Assembly: GCF_016862435.1 (NCBI RefSeq)
Contig: NZ_BOMY01000020.1
Coordinates: 143,816-207,815 of the forward strand
Length of the DNA: 64,000 nucleotides
Direction of reading: 5' to 3'
Source: Paractinoplanes tereljensis
Lineage (GTDB): Bacteria; Actinomycetota; Actinomycetes; Mycobacteriales; Micromonosporaceae
A model generated the notes under the pieces. It ran no database searches and was not told where the DNA came from. It saw only the letters and a program-made list of their open reading frames with translations. Position 1 is the stretch's first letter, and each line of letters starts with the position of its first letter. Made by a program: the position numbers and the translations under genes. Positions 32,067 through 41,092 of this stretch are shown piece after piece.

Positions 32067-32963
32067 ATGATCGCCCTGCCTGACCTGCCACTTCCCGGCC
32101 ACGGCGCCACCGCGGAACGCCTACGCGGCCTGGCCGCGCTCGGCCGTGCCGACCTGGTCGACTGCCGCCTGGCCGAGGGCCACCTGGACGCGGTGGCCAT
32201 TCTCGCCGAAATCGGCGAGAACAACGACGGGGAGCGCTGGGGGGTCTGGGCGGCGGCTCCTTCGTCGGTACGGGCTGAGCACGGTCCCGCCGGCTGGCGC
32301 CTGACCGGCGACCGGCCGTGGTGCTCGGGCGCGGCCTGGTGCACCGACGCCCTGGTCACCGCGGCGGCCGAGGACGGGATCCGGCTGTTCGCGGTCCGCA
32401 ACGAGGCACCGCACGCGATCCCCCTCGACGACACCTGGCCGGCGATCGGGATGGCCGGCAGCGACAGCCGCACGATCCGCTTCACCGACGCGCCGGCCCG
32501 GGCGGTCGGCGGCCCCGGCGCGTACGTCGATCGGCCGGGTTTCTGGCACGGCGGCGTCGGCGTGGCCGCCTGCTGGTTCGGCGGCGCCCTGGGCGTGGCC
32601 GACACCCTGCTCGACGCGGCCCGCCGCAAGGACGTCGGCCCGCACGCCCTCGCCCATCTGGGCGCGGTCGACGTGGCCCTCGGGGCGGCCGGCGCGGTGC
32701 TGGCCGAGGCGGCCGCCACGATCGACGCCGACCCGAAGGCCGACGCCCACCGGCTGGCCCTGCGGGTCCGGGCCACCGTCGAGGCCACCGCCACCGAGGT
32801 CCTCGACCGGGTGGGCCGGGCCCTGGGCGCCGGCCCGCTGTGCCGCGACGCCACGCACGCCCGGCGGGTCGCCGACCTCACCGTCTACCTGCGCCAGAGC
32901 CACGCCGAGGGCGACCTCGAACAGCTGGGCCGCCTCCTCGCCGACGGAGACGACCGATGGTGA
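32067..32963 (+). CDS. Acyl-CoA dehydrogenase-like protein (short form)
   Basis: About 298 residues, clearly shorter than the roughly 380 of normal acyl-CoA dehydrogenases. The middle beta domain is recognisable (GWRLTGDRPWCSGAAWCTDA and IGMAGSDSRTIRFTDAPA), and the C-terminal four-helix part follows (VADTLLDAARR, LRVRATVEATATEVLDRVGR). The N-terminal helical domain is mostly missing and no catalytic Glu is evident. ATG 32067 was preferred to an in-frame GTG 6 nt upstream. It overlaps the PIG-L gene. Conserved position in this cassette suggests a real, possibly non-classical flavoprotein rather than a remnant. Confidence 0.75.
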   Translation: MIALPDLPLPGHGATAERLRGLAALGRADLVDCRLAEGHLDAVAILAEIGENNDGERWGVWAAAPSSVRAEHGPAGWRLTGDRPWCSGAAWCTDALVTAAAEDGIRLFAVRNEAPHAIPLDDTWPAIGMAGSDSRTIRFTDAPARAVGGPGAYVDRPGFWHGGVGVAACWFGGALGVADTLLDAARRKDVGPHALAHLGAVDVALGAAGAVLAEAAATIDADPKADAHRLALRVRATVEATATEVLDRVGRALGAGPLCRDATHARRVADLTVYLRQSHAEGDLEQLGRLLADGDDRW

Positions 32964-33676
32964 GGCCGATCGCCGGCGAGGGCACCACCGAGGCGACCTG
33001 GCGGGCGTGGAGCGCACCGGATCAGTGGCCGGCGCTGGAGCTCGATCCGCCCGGGCCGCCGCTGGTGGTCGCGCCGCACCCGGACGACGAGATTCTCGGC
33101 GTGGCCGGGCTGATGAGTGTGCTCGGCGCGGCCGACCTCGCCGCGGTCACCGACGGCGAGGCCTCGCACCCCGGGTCGTTCGTGCACACCCGCGGGGAAC
33201 TCGCCGCGATCCGGCGGGCCGAGACCGCCGAGGCGCTGCGCCGGCTGCGGATCGACGGGACCGTGTTCCGGCTCGGGCAGGCCGACGGCGGCATCGACGA
33301 GGACCGCCTGGCCGCGGATCTGGCGAAGCTGCTCACGCCGGGCCGGTGGTGCCTGGTGACGTGGCGCGGGGACGGGCATCCCGATCACGAGGCGGCCGGG
33401 CGGGCCGCGGCGCGAGCCTGTGCCGAGACCGGGGCGCGGCTGCTCGAGTACCCGGTCTGGACCTGGCATTGGGCGTACCCCGATGATCCTGATGTGCCCT
33501 GGTCGCGGGCCCGGCGGATTGATCTGCCGCCGGCCGCGCAGGCGGCCAAGGCGGCCGCGATCGCGGCATTCCCCAGCCAGATCGAACCGCTCGGGCCGGC
33601 CGAGGCGGACGCCGCGATCCTGCCGCCGCACGTGCTCGCCCGGTTCGCCCGGCCGTACGAGGTGATCTTCGAATGA
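32957..33676 (+). CDS. PIG-L-family (LmbE-like) deacetylase
   Basis: A 239-residue zinc-dependent N-deacetylase of the LmbE/MshB/PIG-L fold. The metal site is PHPDDEILG at about residue 38 (His-Pro-Asp-Asp-Glu) with the second element GHPDHEAAGRAAA near 138. It overlaps the preceding stop by 7 bp and the following ATG by 4 bp, so all genes are coupled. Family members deacetylate GlcNAc-containing small molecules and lipids. With the NodS-like methyltransferase and GT2 next to it, the natural reading is removal of an acetyl group from an amino sugar, then N-methylation or acylation. Confidence 0.92.
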   Translation: MVRPIAGEGTTEATWRAWSAPDQWPALELDPPGPPLVVAPHPDDEILGVAGLMSVLGAADLAAVTDGEASHPGSFVHTRGELAAIRRAETAEALRRLRIDGTVFRLGQADGGIDEDRLAADLAKLLTPGRWCLVTWRGDGHPDHEAAGRAAARACAETGARLLEYPVWTWHWAYPDDPDVPWSRARRIDLPPAAQAAKAAAIAAFPSQIEPLGPAEADAAILPPHVLARFARPYEVIFE

Positions 33677-34272
33677 CCACCCCGATCAGCTATTTCGAGC
33701 AGATGTACGCGGCCGACCCGGACCCGTGGAGCTTCGAGACCCGCTGGTACGACGCTCGCAAGCACACGCTCACGGTGGACGCGCTGCCGCGCCGCCGCTA
33801 CCGGTCCGGGTTCGAGCCGGGCTGTTCGACCGGCATGCTGACCGCGCGCCTGGCCGGTCGCTGCGACCGGTTGCTCGCCGTGGACGCGGTCGCCTCGGCC
33901 GTCGCGACCGCCGCCGGCCGGGTCGCCGGCCAGCCGCACGTCGAGGTTCGCACCGGGCGGATGCCGCACGAGTGGCCGGACGGCACGTTCGACCTGATCG
34001 TGCTGTCCGAGCTGGGCTACTACTTCGCCGACGCCGACCTGGCGACCCTGCTGGACCGGGCGGTCGCGTCCCTCGACCCGGACGGTGACCTGGTGGCCGT
34101 GCACTGGCGATGGCCGGTCGAGGAGCACGCCCGCTCCGGCGACGAGGTGCACGCGGCGATCGCGGCCCTACCCGGCCTGCACCGGCTGGCCCGGCACGAG
34201 GAGGCCGACTTCATCCTGGAGGTGTTCGGCCGCGACCCGGCGTCGGTTGCGCAGCGCGCGGGCCTGGTATGA
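33673..34272 (+). CDS. NodS-like SAM-dependent methyltransferase
   Basis: A 199-residue class I methyltransferase. The opening YFEQMYAADPDPWSFETRWY followed by DARKHTLTVDALP is the mark of the NodS family (Nod-factor N-methyltransferases and relatives). The SAM-binding segment is FEPGCSTGMLTARLA near residue 47. FDLIVLSELGYYF is post-motif near 110. ATG overlaps the PIG-L stop. In many bacteria these two activities are fused in one protein, which supports a joint pathway. Probable role: N-methylation of a deacetylated amino sugar; substrate not known. Confidence 0.9.
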   Translation: MTTPISYFEQMYAADPDPWSFETRWYDARKHTLTVDALPRRRYRSGFEPGCSTGMLTARLAGRCDRLLAVDAVASAVATAAGRVAGQPHVEVRTGRMPHEWPDGTFDLIVLSELGYYFADADLATLLDRAVASLDPDGDLVAVHWRWPVEEHARSGDEVHAAIAALPGLHRLARHEEADFILEVFGRDPASVAQRAGLV

Positions 34273-34922
34273 CGCATGTCGCCGTCATCGTGCCCGCCCA
34301 CGACGAACAGGCCCTGCTCCCGGCGTGCCTCAACGCCCTGCGCGCGGTCGGCGCGCGGCTCATCGTCGTAGCGGACGGCTGCACCGACGACACCGCCCTG
34401 GTCGCGGCGGCCGGCGGCGCCGACGTCGTGACGATCGAGGAGCGAAACGTCGGGCGGGCGCGAGCCGCCGGAGTCGCGGAGGCGTTGCGCGGAGGGGCAC
34501 TCTGGCTGGCCACCACCGACGCCGACAGCCGGGTACCACCGAACTGGCTGGAATGGCAGCTGGGTCATGCCCGCGCCGGGGCTGACCTGGTGGCCGGCAC
34601 CGTCGAGGTGGACGACTGGTCGGGCTGGCCCGGGCCGATGCCGTCCCGCTACGAGCGCCGCTACCGGGAGCTGGTCGCCGGCGCGCGGCACGGGCACATC
34701 CACGGCGCCAACCTGGGCTTCCGCGCGTCCGCCTACCTGGCCGCGGGCGGCTTCCCGGAACTGCCCAGCGACGAGGACCGCGGCCTGGTGGCCCGGATCC
34801 GGGCCACCGGCGGCCGAGTGGTCACCGACGCCGGCTGCCCGGTGCGAACGAGTGCCCGGACCGACGGCCGCGCCCCGCACGGCTTCGCCGCCCACCTGCG
34901 CAACCTGGCCACGAACAGCTAA
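34269..34922 (+). CDS. GT2-family glycosyltransferase
   Basis: A 217-residue GT-A enzyme. It begins HVAVIVPAHDEQALLPACL, with VADGCTDDTA (nucleotide binding, near residue 38), TTDADSRVPPNWLEWQ (DxD metal site, near 85) and GANLGFRASAYLAAGGFP followed by SDEDRGLVARI (acceptor/catalytic region, near 150-175). It is soluble, with no C-terminal membrane helices, unlike NodC. Last gene of the cassette and followed by a strong hairpin. The ATG overlaps the methyltransferase stop (ATGA). Confidence 0.9.
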   Translation: MTHVAVIVPAHDEQALLPACLNALRAVGARLIVVADGCTDDTALVAAAGGADVVTIEERNVGRARAAGVAEALRGGALWLATTDADSRVPPNWLEWQLGHARAGADLVAGTVEVDDWSGWPGPMPSRYERRYRELVAGARHGHIHGANLGFRASAYLAAGGFPELPSDEDRGLVARIRATGGRVVTDAGCPVRTSARTDGRAPHGFAAHLRNLATNS

Positions 34923-34949
34923 AACGGCCCGGTGAACCACCGGGCCGTT
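34923..34949 (+). terminator. Strong terminator hairpin after the GT2 cassette
   Basis: Perfect 12-bp arms AACGGCCCGGTG and CACCGGGCCGTT around AAC, immediately after the GT2 stop and before the convergent csbD gene. Flanking A and T residues on both sides make it potentially bidirectional. Confidence 0.85.
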
Positions 34950-34965
34950 CGAGTCGCAGGGGGCG

Positions 34966-35139
34966 TCAGGACTTGAAGGCGTCCTTGACGTTCTCCACGG
35001 CTTGCTTCAGCTTCGAGCCACTCTGGTCGGCCTTACCCTCGGCCTCGAGCTGCTCGTCGTCGGTGGCCTTGCCGACGCCCTCTTTGACCTTGCCGCCGAA
35101 TTCCTCGGCCTTGTTGTCAACCTTGTCGTCAAAAGCCAT
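34966..35139 (-). CDS. CsbD-family stress protein
   Basis: A 57-residue, highly charged protein starting MAFDDKVDNKAEEFGGKVKE and containing GVGKATDDEQLEAEGKADQS, the standard CsbD pattern. ATG 35139 has GGAGG 8-12 nt upstream; a longer upstream frame has no homology. CsbD proteins are small, abundant general-stress proteins of unknown mechanism. Confidence 0.92.
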   Translation of the reverse strand: MAFDDKVDNKAEEFGGKVKEGVGKATDDEQLEAEGKADQSGSKLKQAVENVKDAFKS

Positions 35140-35271
35140 CTCATGCCTCCAGCTCATCGTGCGAACGACATGGGGGTACCCGTACTTGCTGATCGGCAAT
35201 CATTTTGGTCGCTGATAAGTAGCTGTGATCAGTGCCGATCGCGAATCCGCGATGGACAGGGTCCGCAATTG

Positions 35272-35288
35272 CCTACTAGTTTCGTAGG
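35272..35288. promoter_or_regulatory. Inverted repeat upstream of the LLM/ABC operon
   Basis: CCTAC and GTAGG separated by TAGTTTC, 32 nt before the start of the LLM gene. This 180-bp gap (35140-35319) is AT-richer than its surroundings and probably holds the operon promoter. No known motif is claimed. Confidence 0.4.
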
Positions 35289-35319
35289 TGTTGTAGAGAA
35301 TTGCAGAGAGGACTCCGCC

Positions 35320-36525
35320 ATGAGTGCCGACGCCTTCGAACCGGCCATCCCGACGACCGCCTCGCCGGAGGTGGAGTTCATCAGCCTCACCCACCCCAAC
35401 CCGTCGACTGAGCTCAACCCGGTGCCGTCGCGCGGCATCGACCTCACGTTCTTCCGCAGGTACGTGCGGACGCTCGAGGAGGGTGGCTTCGACTACACCC
35501 TGCTGCCGTACGGGTCGGCCAGCGCCGACTCGTTCGTGCTGGCCAGCGCGGTCGGGCAGCTCAGCGAGCGGATCAAGCCGATCGTCGCGCTGCGGCCCAA
35601 CACCACCTTCCCGACCGTGGCCGCGCAGAAGCTCGCCACCCTCGACCAGCTCACCGAGGGCCGCGCGGTGGTCCACCTGATCACCGGCGGCAACGACGCC
35701 GAGCAGGCCCGGCAGGGCGACTACCTGCCCAAGACCAAGCGGTACGCGCGCACCTCGGAGTACGTGGACCTGCTGCGCCGCTCCTGGACCGAGCCGGCGC
35801 CGTTCGACCACGACGGCGAGTTCTACAAGTTCGAGGGCTTCGGGCCGGGTTTCGCGCCGTACGCCAGCCCGATCCCGATCTCCATCGGCGGCCAGTCCGA
35901 CGAGGCGTTCGAGATCGGCGGGGCCAAGGGCGACATCTTCAGCTTCTGGGGTGAGCCGCTCGACGACCTGCGCAGCGAGATCGATCGGGTGCACGGCATC
36001 GCCCGCGCGTCCGGCCGCACCACGCTGCCCCGGATCTGGGTGACGTTCCGGCCGATCATCGCCCAGACCGACAAGCTGGCCTGGGAGAAAGCCCACGAGT
36101 ACGTCACCCGGGTCGCCGCCAACTTCGCCAAGGTACGGCCACACGCGCAGGGCACTCCGCAGAACGTCGGCTCGCAGCGGGCCCTGGCCTTCGCCAACCG
36201 CTCCGAGCTGTACGACCGGGCGCTCTGGACCAAGACCGCCGCCGCCACCAACGCCGCCGGGGCGTCGACCGCGCTGGTCGGCTCGCCCGAGACGGTCGCC
36301 GCGGCGATCCTCGACTACGTCGACCAGGGCGCGTCGCTGGTGTCGATCCGCGGTTACGACACCCTCGCCGACGCCGTCGACTACGGCCGCTACATCCTGC
36401 CGCTGGTCCGCCAGGAGATCGCCCACCGCAAGGCGACCGGGCAGCGCAGCGGCTTCCAGGCCGAACACCCCGGAAACTACGGCCCGGAGTACGCCGAGTT
36501 CGCCACCGCCCCCAATGCCGCCTGA
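35320..36525 (+). CDS. LLM-class flavin-dependent monooxygenase (SsuD-like)
   Basis: A 401-residue bacterial-luciferase-fold enzyme. The sequence VEFISLTHPNPSTEL near residue 18 and LRPNTTFPTVAAQKLATLDQ near 90 resemble alkanesulfonate monooxygenases (SsuD/SfnG-type). VHLITGGNDAEQARQGD near 120 and PISIGGQSDEAFEIGG near 185 are flavin-site motifs. ATG 35320 follows an AGAGAGG RBS. It uses FMNH2 supplied by a reductase not present here. It starts an operon with a heterodimeric ABC exporter and a second LLM protein. Sulfonate/sulfone or related oxidation is likely; the exact substrate is not. Confidence 0.88.
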   Translation: MSADAFEPAIPTTASPEVEFISLTHPNPSTELNPVPSRGIDLTFFRRYVRTLEEGGFDYTLLPYGSASADSFVLASAVGQLSERIKPIVALRPNTTFPTVAAQKLATLDQLTEGRAVVHLITGGNDAEQARQGDYLPKTKRYARTSEYVDLLRRSWTEPAPFDHDGEFYKFEGFGPGFAPYASPIPISIGGQSDEAFEIGGAKGDIFSFWGEPLDDLRSEIDRVHGIARASGRTTLPRIWVTFRPIIAQTDKLAWEKAHEYVTRVAANFAKVRPHAQGTPQNVGSQRALAFANRSELYDRALWTKTAAATNAAGASTALVGSPETVAAAILDYVDQGASLVSIRGYDTLADAVDYGRYILPLVRQEIAHRKATGQRSGFQAEHPGNYGPEYAEFATAPNAA

Positions 36526-38260
36526 GACCCGCCGCCGTTCCGCCCTCGCCGCCCAGTTCGCCGGAGCCCGGGCACACCCGGGTCCGGCGCTGGTCGCCAC
36601 CGTCACCGGCCTGATCAACGGCGCCACCATGGTCGTCGGAGCCTCCGCGATCGGCTGGTCCACCGACCACCTGGTCATCCCGGCGCTGGGCGGGAAGGAC
36701 GTGCCGGCCGGCGCCTGGTGGATCAGTGCCGGGCTGGTCCTGGGCATCTCCACGGTGCGCTGGACCACCATCTTCGTGCGCGGCATCGCCACCGGCCGGG
36801 TGCAATACCGCGCCCAGGCCGAGACCCGCCGGGCGGTGGTCCGCCGCTACCTCGAACTCGACCCGGGCTGGCACCGGCACCGCTCCCCCGGCCAGTTGCT
36901 GGCCCACGCGGTCTCCGACGTCGACGCGCTCTGGTCGCCCATGCAGTTCGCGTACTTCGCGGTCGGCATGGTGTTCATGCTGCTGCTGGCCCTGGCCGAG
37001 CTGTTCCGCCGGGACCTGCTGCTCGGCCTGGTCGGACTGGCCCTGATCGCCGGGGTGCTCACCCTCAACGTGATCTACCAGCGGTTGCTCGCGCCGCGAG
37101 CACGGGCCGCGCAGGCGGCCCGCGGCCAGGTCGGCGCGGTCGCGCACGAGTCGATCGAGGGCGGCCCGGTGGTACGCAGCCTCGGGCTCACCGACAGCGA
37201 GGACGCCCGGTTCGCCCCGGCGGTCGACCGGTTGCGCGTCGCCGACATGCGGATGGCCTCGGTCAGCTCGACCTTCGACCCGCTGCTGGAACTGCTGCCG
37301 ACCGTCGCCGTCCTGGTCGTGCTGGCCGCCGGCGCACCCCGGGTGCAGGCCGGCGCACTCACCGTCGGGGACCTGGTCGGCGTCGTCTATCTCCTGATCA
37401 CCATCTCGATCCCGCTCAACGTGATCAGCCGGTTCCTCTCCATGCTGCCCATGTCGGGCGCCGGCCGGGAGCGGGTGCACGCCGTGCTGGAGAACCCGGA
37501 CGTGGTGCGCTTCGGCGCGCGGCGGCTCCGCCACGTGCGCCCGCTCCGGGTCGAGGTGCGCGCGGCCGGCGTCACCCGGCAGGACCGCCGGATCCTCGAC
37601 GACGCGTCGCTCACCCTGGCGGCCGGCACGGTCACCGTGGTGGTCGGCGCGGTCGGGGCCGGCAAGACCACCCTGCTCGACCTGGCCGGCGGGCAGGCCC
37701 ACCCGACCGACGGCGTGGTGCTGTTCGACGGGGTCGACGTGCGGGAACTGGCCCGCGGCGCGGTGCCGGAGAACGTCGCGGTGGTGTCGCAGAACCCGTT
37801 CCTGTTCGCCGAGTCCATCCGCGACAACCTGACCCTGTCCCGCGATTACTCGGAACACCAGATCTGGCGGGCGCTACACGCGGCAGCCGCCGACGACGTG
37901 GTCCGCGGCCTGCCCCACGGGCTCGACACGGTGGTCGGGGAACGCGGCGCCACGCTGTCCGGCGGGCAGCGGCAGCGGATCTGCATCGCCCGGGCGGTGC
38001 TGCGCGAACCACGGCTGCTGGTGCTCGACGACGCCACCTCGGCGCTCGACCCGCGCGTCGAACGGCAGGTGCTGGAACAGCTGCGCGGCGGGCCGACCGT
38101 CCTGATCACCAGCAACCGGCCGGCCGCGGTCGAGTTCGCCGACCGGGTGGTGCTGGTGCGCGGCGGCCGGATCGTCGCCGACGGCACTCCCGCCGAGCTG
38201 GCCGCCGTGCCGGAGTACGAAAGGATCGTCACCGCGTATGACCAGTCTCGCGCGTCCTGA
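36515..38260 (+). CDS. ABC exporter half-transporter A (degenerate nucleotide site)
   Basis: A 581-residue half-transporter with six membrane segments (residues about 20-300) fused to an ATPase. Walker A is GAVGAGKTTLLDL near 377, the signature LSGGQRQR near 485 and Walker B LLVLDDATSALD. The residue after the Walker B Asp is Asp, not the catalytic Glu, and the Walker A has Ala-Val where Gly/Ser is usual. This marks the degenerate member of a heterodimeric exporter. It overlaps the preceding LLM gene by 11 bp and its partner by 23 bp. Confidence 0.9.
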   Translation: MPPETRRRSALAAQFAGARAHPGPALVATVTGLINGATMVVGASAIGWSTDHLVIPALGGKDVPAGAWWISAGLVLGISTVRWTTIFVRGIATGRVQYRAQAETRRAVVRRYLELDPGWHRHRSPGQLLAHAVSDVDALWSPMQFAYFAVGMVFMLLLALAELFRRDLLLGLVGLALIAGVLTLNVIYQRLLAPRARAAQAARGQVGAVAHESIEGGPVVRSLGLTDSEDARFAPAVDRLRVADMRMASVSSTFDPLLELLPTVAVLVVLAAGAPRVQAGALTVGDLVGVVYLLITISIPLNVISRFLSMLPMSGAGRERVHAVLENPDVVRFGARRLRHVRPLRVEVRAAGVTRQDRRILDDASLTLAAGTVTVVVGAVGAGKTTLLDLAGGQAHPTDGVVLFDGVDVRELARGAVPENVAVVSQNPFLFAESIRDNLTLSRDYSEHQIWRALHAAAADDVVRGLPHGLDTVVGERGATLSGGQRQRICIARAVLREPRLLVLDDATSALDPRVERQVLEQLRGGPTVLITSNRPAAVEFADRVVLVRGGRIVADGTPAELAAVPEYERIVTAYDQSRAS

Positions 38261-39983
38261 ACTCAGGGGGTTCCGCACCGCGCTGCGTGTCTCCCCCTCG
38301 CTGCGCCAAGGGCTGCCGGTCACCATCCTGCTCGCGCTGGCCGCCGGGGCCGGCCGGATCATCGCGCCGCTGACCGTGCAGCACGCCATCGACGCCGGGC
38401 TCGCCCCGCACACGATCGGGCCGGCCGTCGCCGTCGGCGGGGCGGCCGTGGTGGTGGCCGGCGCGTCGTCCATGGTGCTGAACCGGCGGGTCCAGGACCG
38501 GATCGAGCAGGCCCTGGCCGGACTGCGCCGGGCCGGGCTGCGCCGGGTGCACGACATGGCCGCCAGCACCGCCGACCGGCTGCCCAGCGCCGATCTGGTC
38601 ACCCGGCTGACCAGCGACGTCGACCAGGTGACCACGTTTCTGCAGGGCGGTGGCATCCAATTCCTCACCAACGGCGCCCAGCTGGTCATCGCCACGGTCA
38701 TCATGTGCGCGTACAGCTGGCAGCTTGCTTTGCCCGTACTCGTCATTGCCGCTCTTCTGCTGGCCGCGATGGCCGGCATGCAGAAGTTGATCGCCCGGCG
38801 CTACCACCGGGCCCGCGGCGACCTCGCGCGGATGCAGTCGGCGGTGGCCGAATCGGTCCTCGGCGGACCGGTGATCCGCTCGACCGGGACCGGCGAGCGG
38901 ACCCGGGCGAAGCTCGACGAGGCGGTCGACCAGGCCCGCGACAGCCTGCTGCGCACCCTGCCGCCGCTGCACGGCAACACCTCGCTCGGTGAGCTGGCGA
39001 TATCCACGATGACCGTGGCGGTGCTGCTCGGCGGGGTGTGGTGGGGGCGGCGGACCGGCCTGACCGCCGGTGAGGTGGTGGCCATGGTCTTCCTGGTGAC
39101 GTTCTTCGTGCGGCCGCTGCAGTTCCTGGTACAAAGCCTCGGCGAGGCGCAGAACGCGCTCACCGGCTGGCGTCGGGCTTTGGAGCTGGTCACCACCCCC
39201 AGTGCGGTGGTACGGGATGGAACTCCCCTGCCGGACGGGCCCGTCTCGGTGTCGGTGGCCGGCGTGTCGGCCCGCTACGGCGACGGGCCCCTGGTCCTGC
39301 ACGACGTGAGCGTGCACCTGGAAGCCGGCGAGCACGTGGCGATCGTCGGGCGGACCGGCTCCGGCAAGTCCACCTTCGCGAAGCTGCTCACCCGGCGCCT
39401 CGAACCTGCTTCTGGAACGATCCAGCTCAGCGGGGTGCCGCTCGAGCAGCTCGACGACCGCAGCCTGGCCGGGCGGGTGGTCATCGTGCCGCAGGACCCG
39501 TTCCTGTTCGACGGGAGCATCGTCGCGAACGTCCGGCTCGGCCGGCCGAGTGCCACCGATGACGAGGTGCTGGACATCCTCGCCCGGCTCGGGCTGCACG
39601 ACTGGTTCGCCACCCTGCCCGAGGGCCTGGACACGGCGGTCGGCCTGCGCGGGGACCGGCTCTCGGCCGGCGAACGGCAGCTTGTCGCGCTCGCCCGGAC
39701 CGCCCTGGTCGACCCCGACCTGGTGGTGTTCGACGAGGCCACCTCCGGCATCGACCCGGCCACCGACGTCGCCGTACAGCAGGCCCTGGCCGCGCTGACC
39801 CGCGGCCGCACCACCGTCTCCATCGCCCACCGCATGATCACCGCCGAGACCGCCGACCGGGTCCTCGTCTTCGACGACGGCCGGATCGCCCAGTCCGGGC
39901 CGCACGGGGATCTCGTCGGCGTGCCCGGCCCCTACGCCGGGCTGGTCAAAGCGTGGAACCGCCAGTTCGGAGGAGTGACATGA
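38238..39983 (+). CDS. ABC exporter half-transporter B (canonical catalytic Glu)
   Basis: A 581-residue half-transporter: six membrane segments, then Walker A GRTGSGKSTFAKL near residue 370, signature LSAGERQLVALAR near 475 and Walker B LVVFDEATSGID with the catalytic Glu present. It complements the preceding subunit to make a heterodimeric exporter with one active site. The stop overlaps the next ATG. Presence between two flavin oxidoreductases suggests it moves a substrate or product of these enzymes, but exporters of this type are usually multidrug or peptide transporters. Confidence 0.9.
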   Translation: MTSLARPELRGFRTALRVSPSLRQGLPVTILLALAAGAGRIIAPLTVQHAIDAGLAPHTIGPAVAVGGAAVVVAGASSMVLNRRVQDRIEQALAGLRRAGLRRVHDMAASTADRLPSADLVTRLTSDVDQVTTFLQGGGIQFLTNGAQLVIATVIMCAYSWQLALPVLVIAALLLAAMAGMQKLIARRYHRARGDLARMQSAVAESVLGGPVIRSTGTGERTRAKLDEAVDQARDSLLRTLPPLHGNTSLGELAISTMTVAVLLGGVWWGRRTGLTAGEVVAMVFLVTFFVRPLQFLVQSLGEAQNALTGWRRALELVTTPSAVVRDGTPLPDGPVSVSVAGVSARYGDGPLVLHDVSVHLEAGEHVAIVGRTGSGKSTFAKLLTRRLEPASGTIQLSGVPLEQLDDRSLAGRVVIVPQDPFLFDGSIVANVRLGRPSATDDEVLDILARLGLHDWFATLPEGLDTAVGLRGDRLSAGERQLVALARTALVDPDLVVFDEATSGIDPATDVAVQQALAALTRGRTTVSIAHRMITAETADRVLVFDDGRIAQSGPHGDLVGVPGPYAGLVKAWNRQFGGVT

Positions 39984-41023
39984 CCAGTCTCGGTTTCAAC
40001 ACCCGGGTCTCGTTCCCGGCCGGCGAGGCCGCGCGCGGCCTGCGCGAGGGCATCGACCTGTTCAAGGCGGCCGAGGACCTCGGCTACCAGTCCGGCTGGG
40101 CCTACCAGCGGCACTTCGACAACTACCTGTCGTCGCCGCTGCCGTTCTTCGCCGCGGCCGGCCAGCACACCAGCCGGATCACCCTGGGCAGCGCGGTCAT
40201 TCCGGCCCGTTACCAGGAGCCCATCCTGCTGGCCGAGGCGGCCGGCACCACCGACCTGCTGGTCGGCGGCCGTTTGCAGCTGGCCTTCTCCAGCGGCACC
40301 GACCAGTGGGACGGGGTGTTCGGCGCGGTCTCCTCCGACGCGCGCACCGAGGGGCAGCGCCGGCTGGCCCTGTTCCTGCGCGGCGTGGCCGGCGAGCCGA
40401 TCCACACGGTCACCGCCCGCAAAGGCATCGGCGGCCCGCCGGTCGGCACCGAACTGCGCGTCACCCCGCACAGCCCCGGCCTGCGCGACCGCATCCGCTA
40501 CGGCTCGGGCAGCATCGCCTCGGCCGTCAACGCCGCCCGCCAGGGCCTGCGCCTGATCACCGGCACGATCCTGCACGACGTCCCGGCGGGCGAGTCCTTC
40601 CCCGAGCACCAGGCCCGCCTGATCAAGGAATACCGCAACGCCTGGACCGCCGCCCACGGCACCGCCGCGCCGCCGGTCTCCGTGGCCGCCTCGATCCTGC
40701 CCGGCCCGACCGCTTCGTTGCGCGCGGTCTACGCGGCCTACGACCTGGAGCGGCGCACCCACGGCCCGGCCGCTTCCCGCCCGCGAGGCGCGCTGGAACC
40801 CACGCTCACGGCGGAGCTGCCACCCGGCATGGTGATGAGCCCGGTCTACCACGGCGCCCCAGCTTCGGTGATCGACGCCGTCCTGGCCGATCCCGGCCTG
40901 GCCGCCGCCGACGAGCTGGTCCTGTTCCTGCCCCCAGCCTTCACCCTGCCCGAAAACATCCGCCTGCTGACCGACCTGGCCGAAACCGTGGCCCCAGCCC
41001 TCAACTGGACCCCAGCCACCTGA
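39980..41023 (+). CDS. LLM-class flavin-dependent oxidoreductase
   Basis: A 347-residue luciferase-like protein. GFNTRVSFPAGEAARGLREG opens the barrel; LGSAVIPARYQEPILLAEAA near residue 75 and LLVGGRLQLAFSSGTDQWDG near 95 are family motifs; the insertion VTPHSPGLRDRIRYGSGS near 180 is also found in the LLM protein at 48692 (QPQSPGLRDRIWWGAGT), so these two are close relatives. ATG overlaps the exporter stop and has GGAGGAGTG upstream. It ends the operon. FMN- or F420-dependent; substrate unknown. Confidence 0.88.
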   Translation: MTSLGFNTRVSFPAGEAARGLREGIDLFKAAEDLGYQSGWAYQRHFDNYLSSPLPFFAAAGQHTSRITLGSAVIPARYQEPILLAEAAGTTDLLVGGRLQLAFSSGTDQWDGVFGAVSSDARTEGQRRLALFLRGVAGEPIHTVTARKGIGGPPVGTELRVTPHSPGLRDRIRYGSGSIASAVNAARQGLRLITGTILHDVPAGESFPEHQARLIKEYRNAWTAAHGTAAPPVSVAASILPGPTASLRAVYAAYDLERRTHGPAASRPRGALEPTLTAELPPGMVMSPVYHGAPASVIDAVLADPGLAAADELVLFLPPAFTLPENIRLLTDLAETVAPALNWTPAT

Positions 41024-41092
41024 CCACGCAAATGACCCACCCGCCGGGATACGGCGAGCCGAACCCTCGCCCGATCCTCGGCGGGCCGGGCA

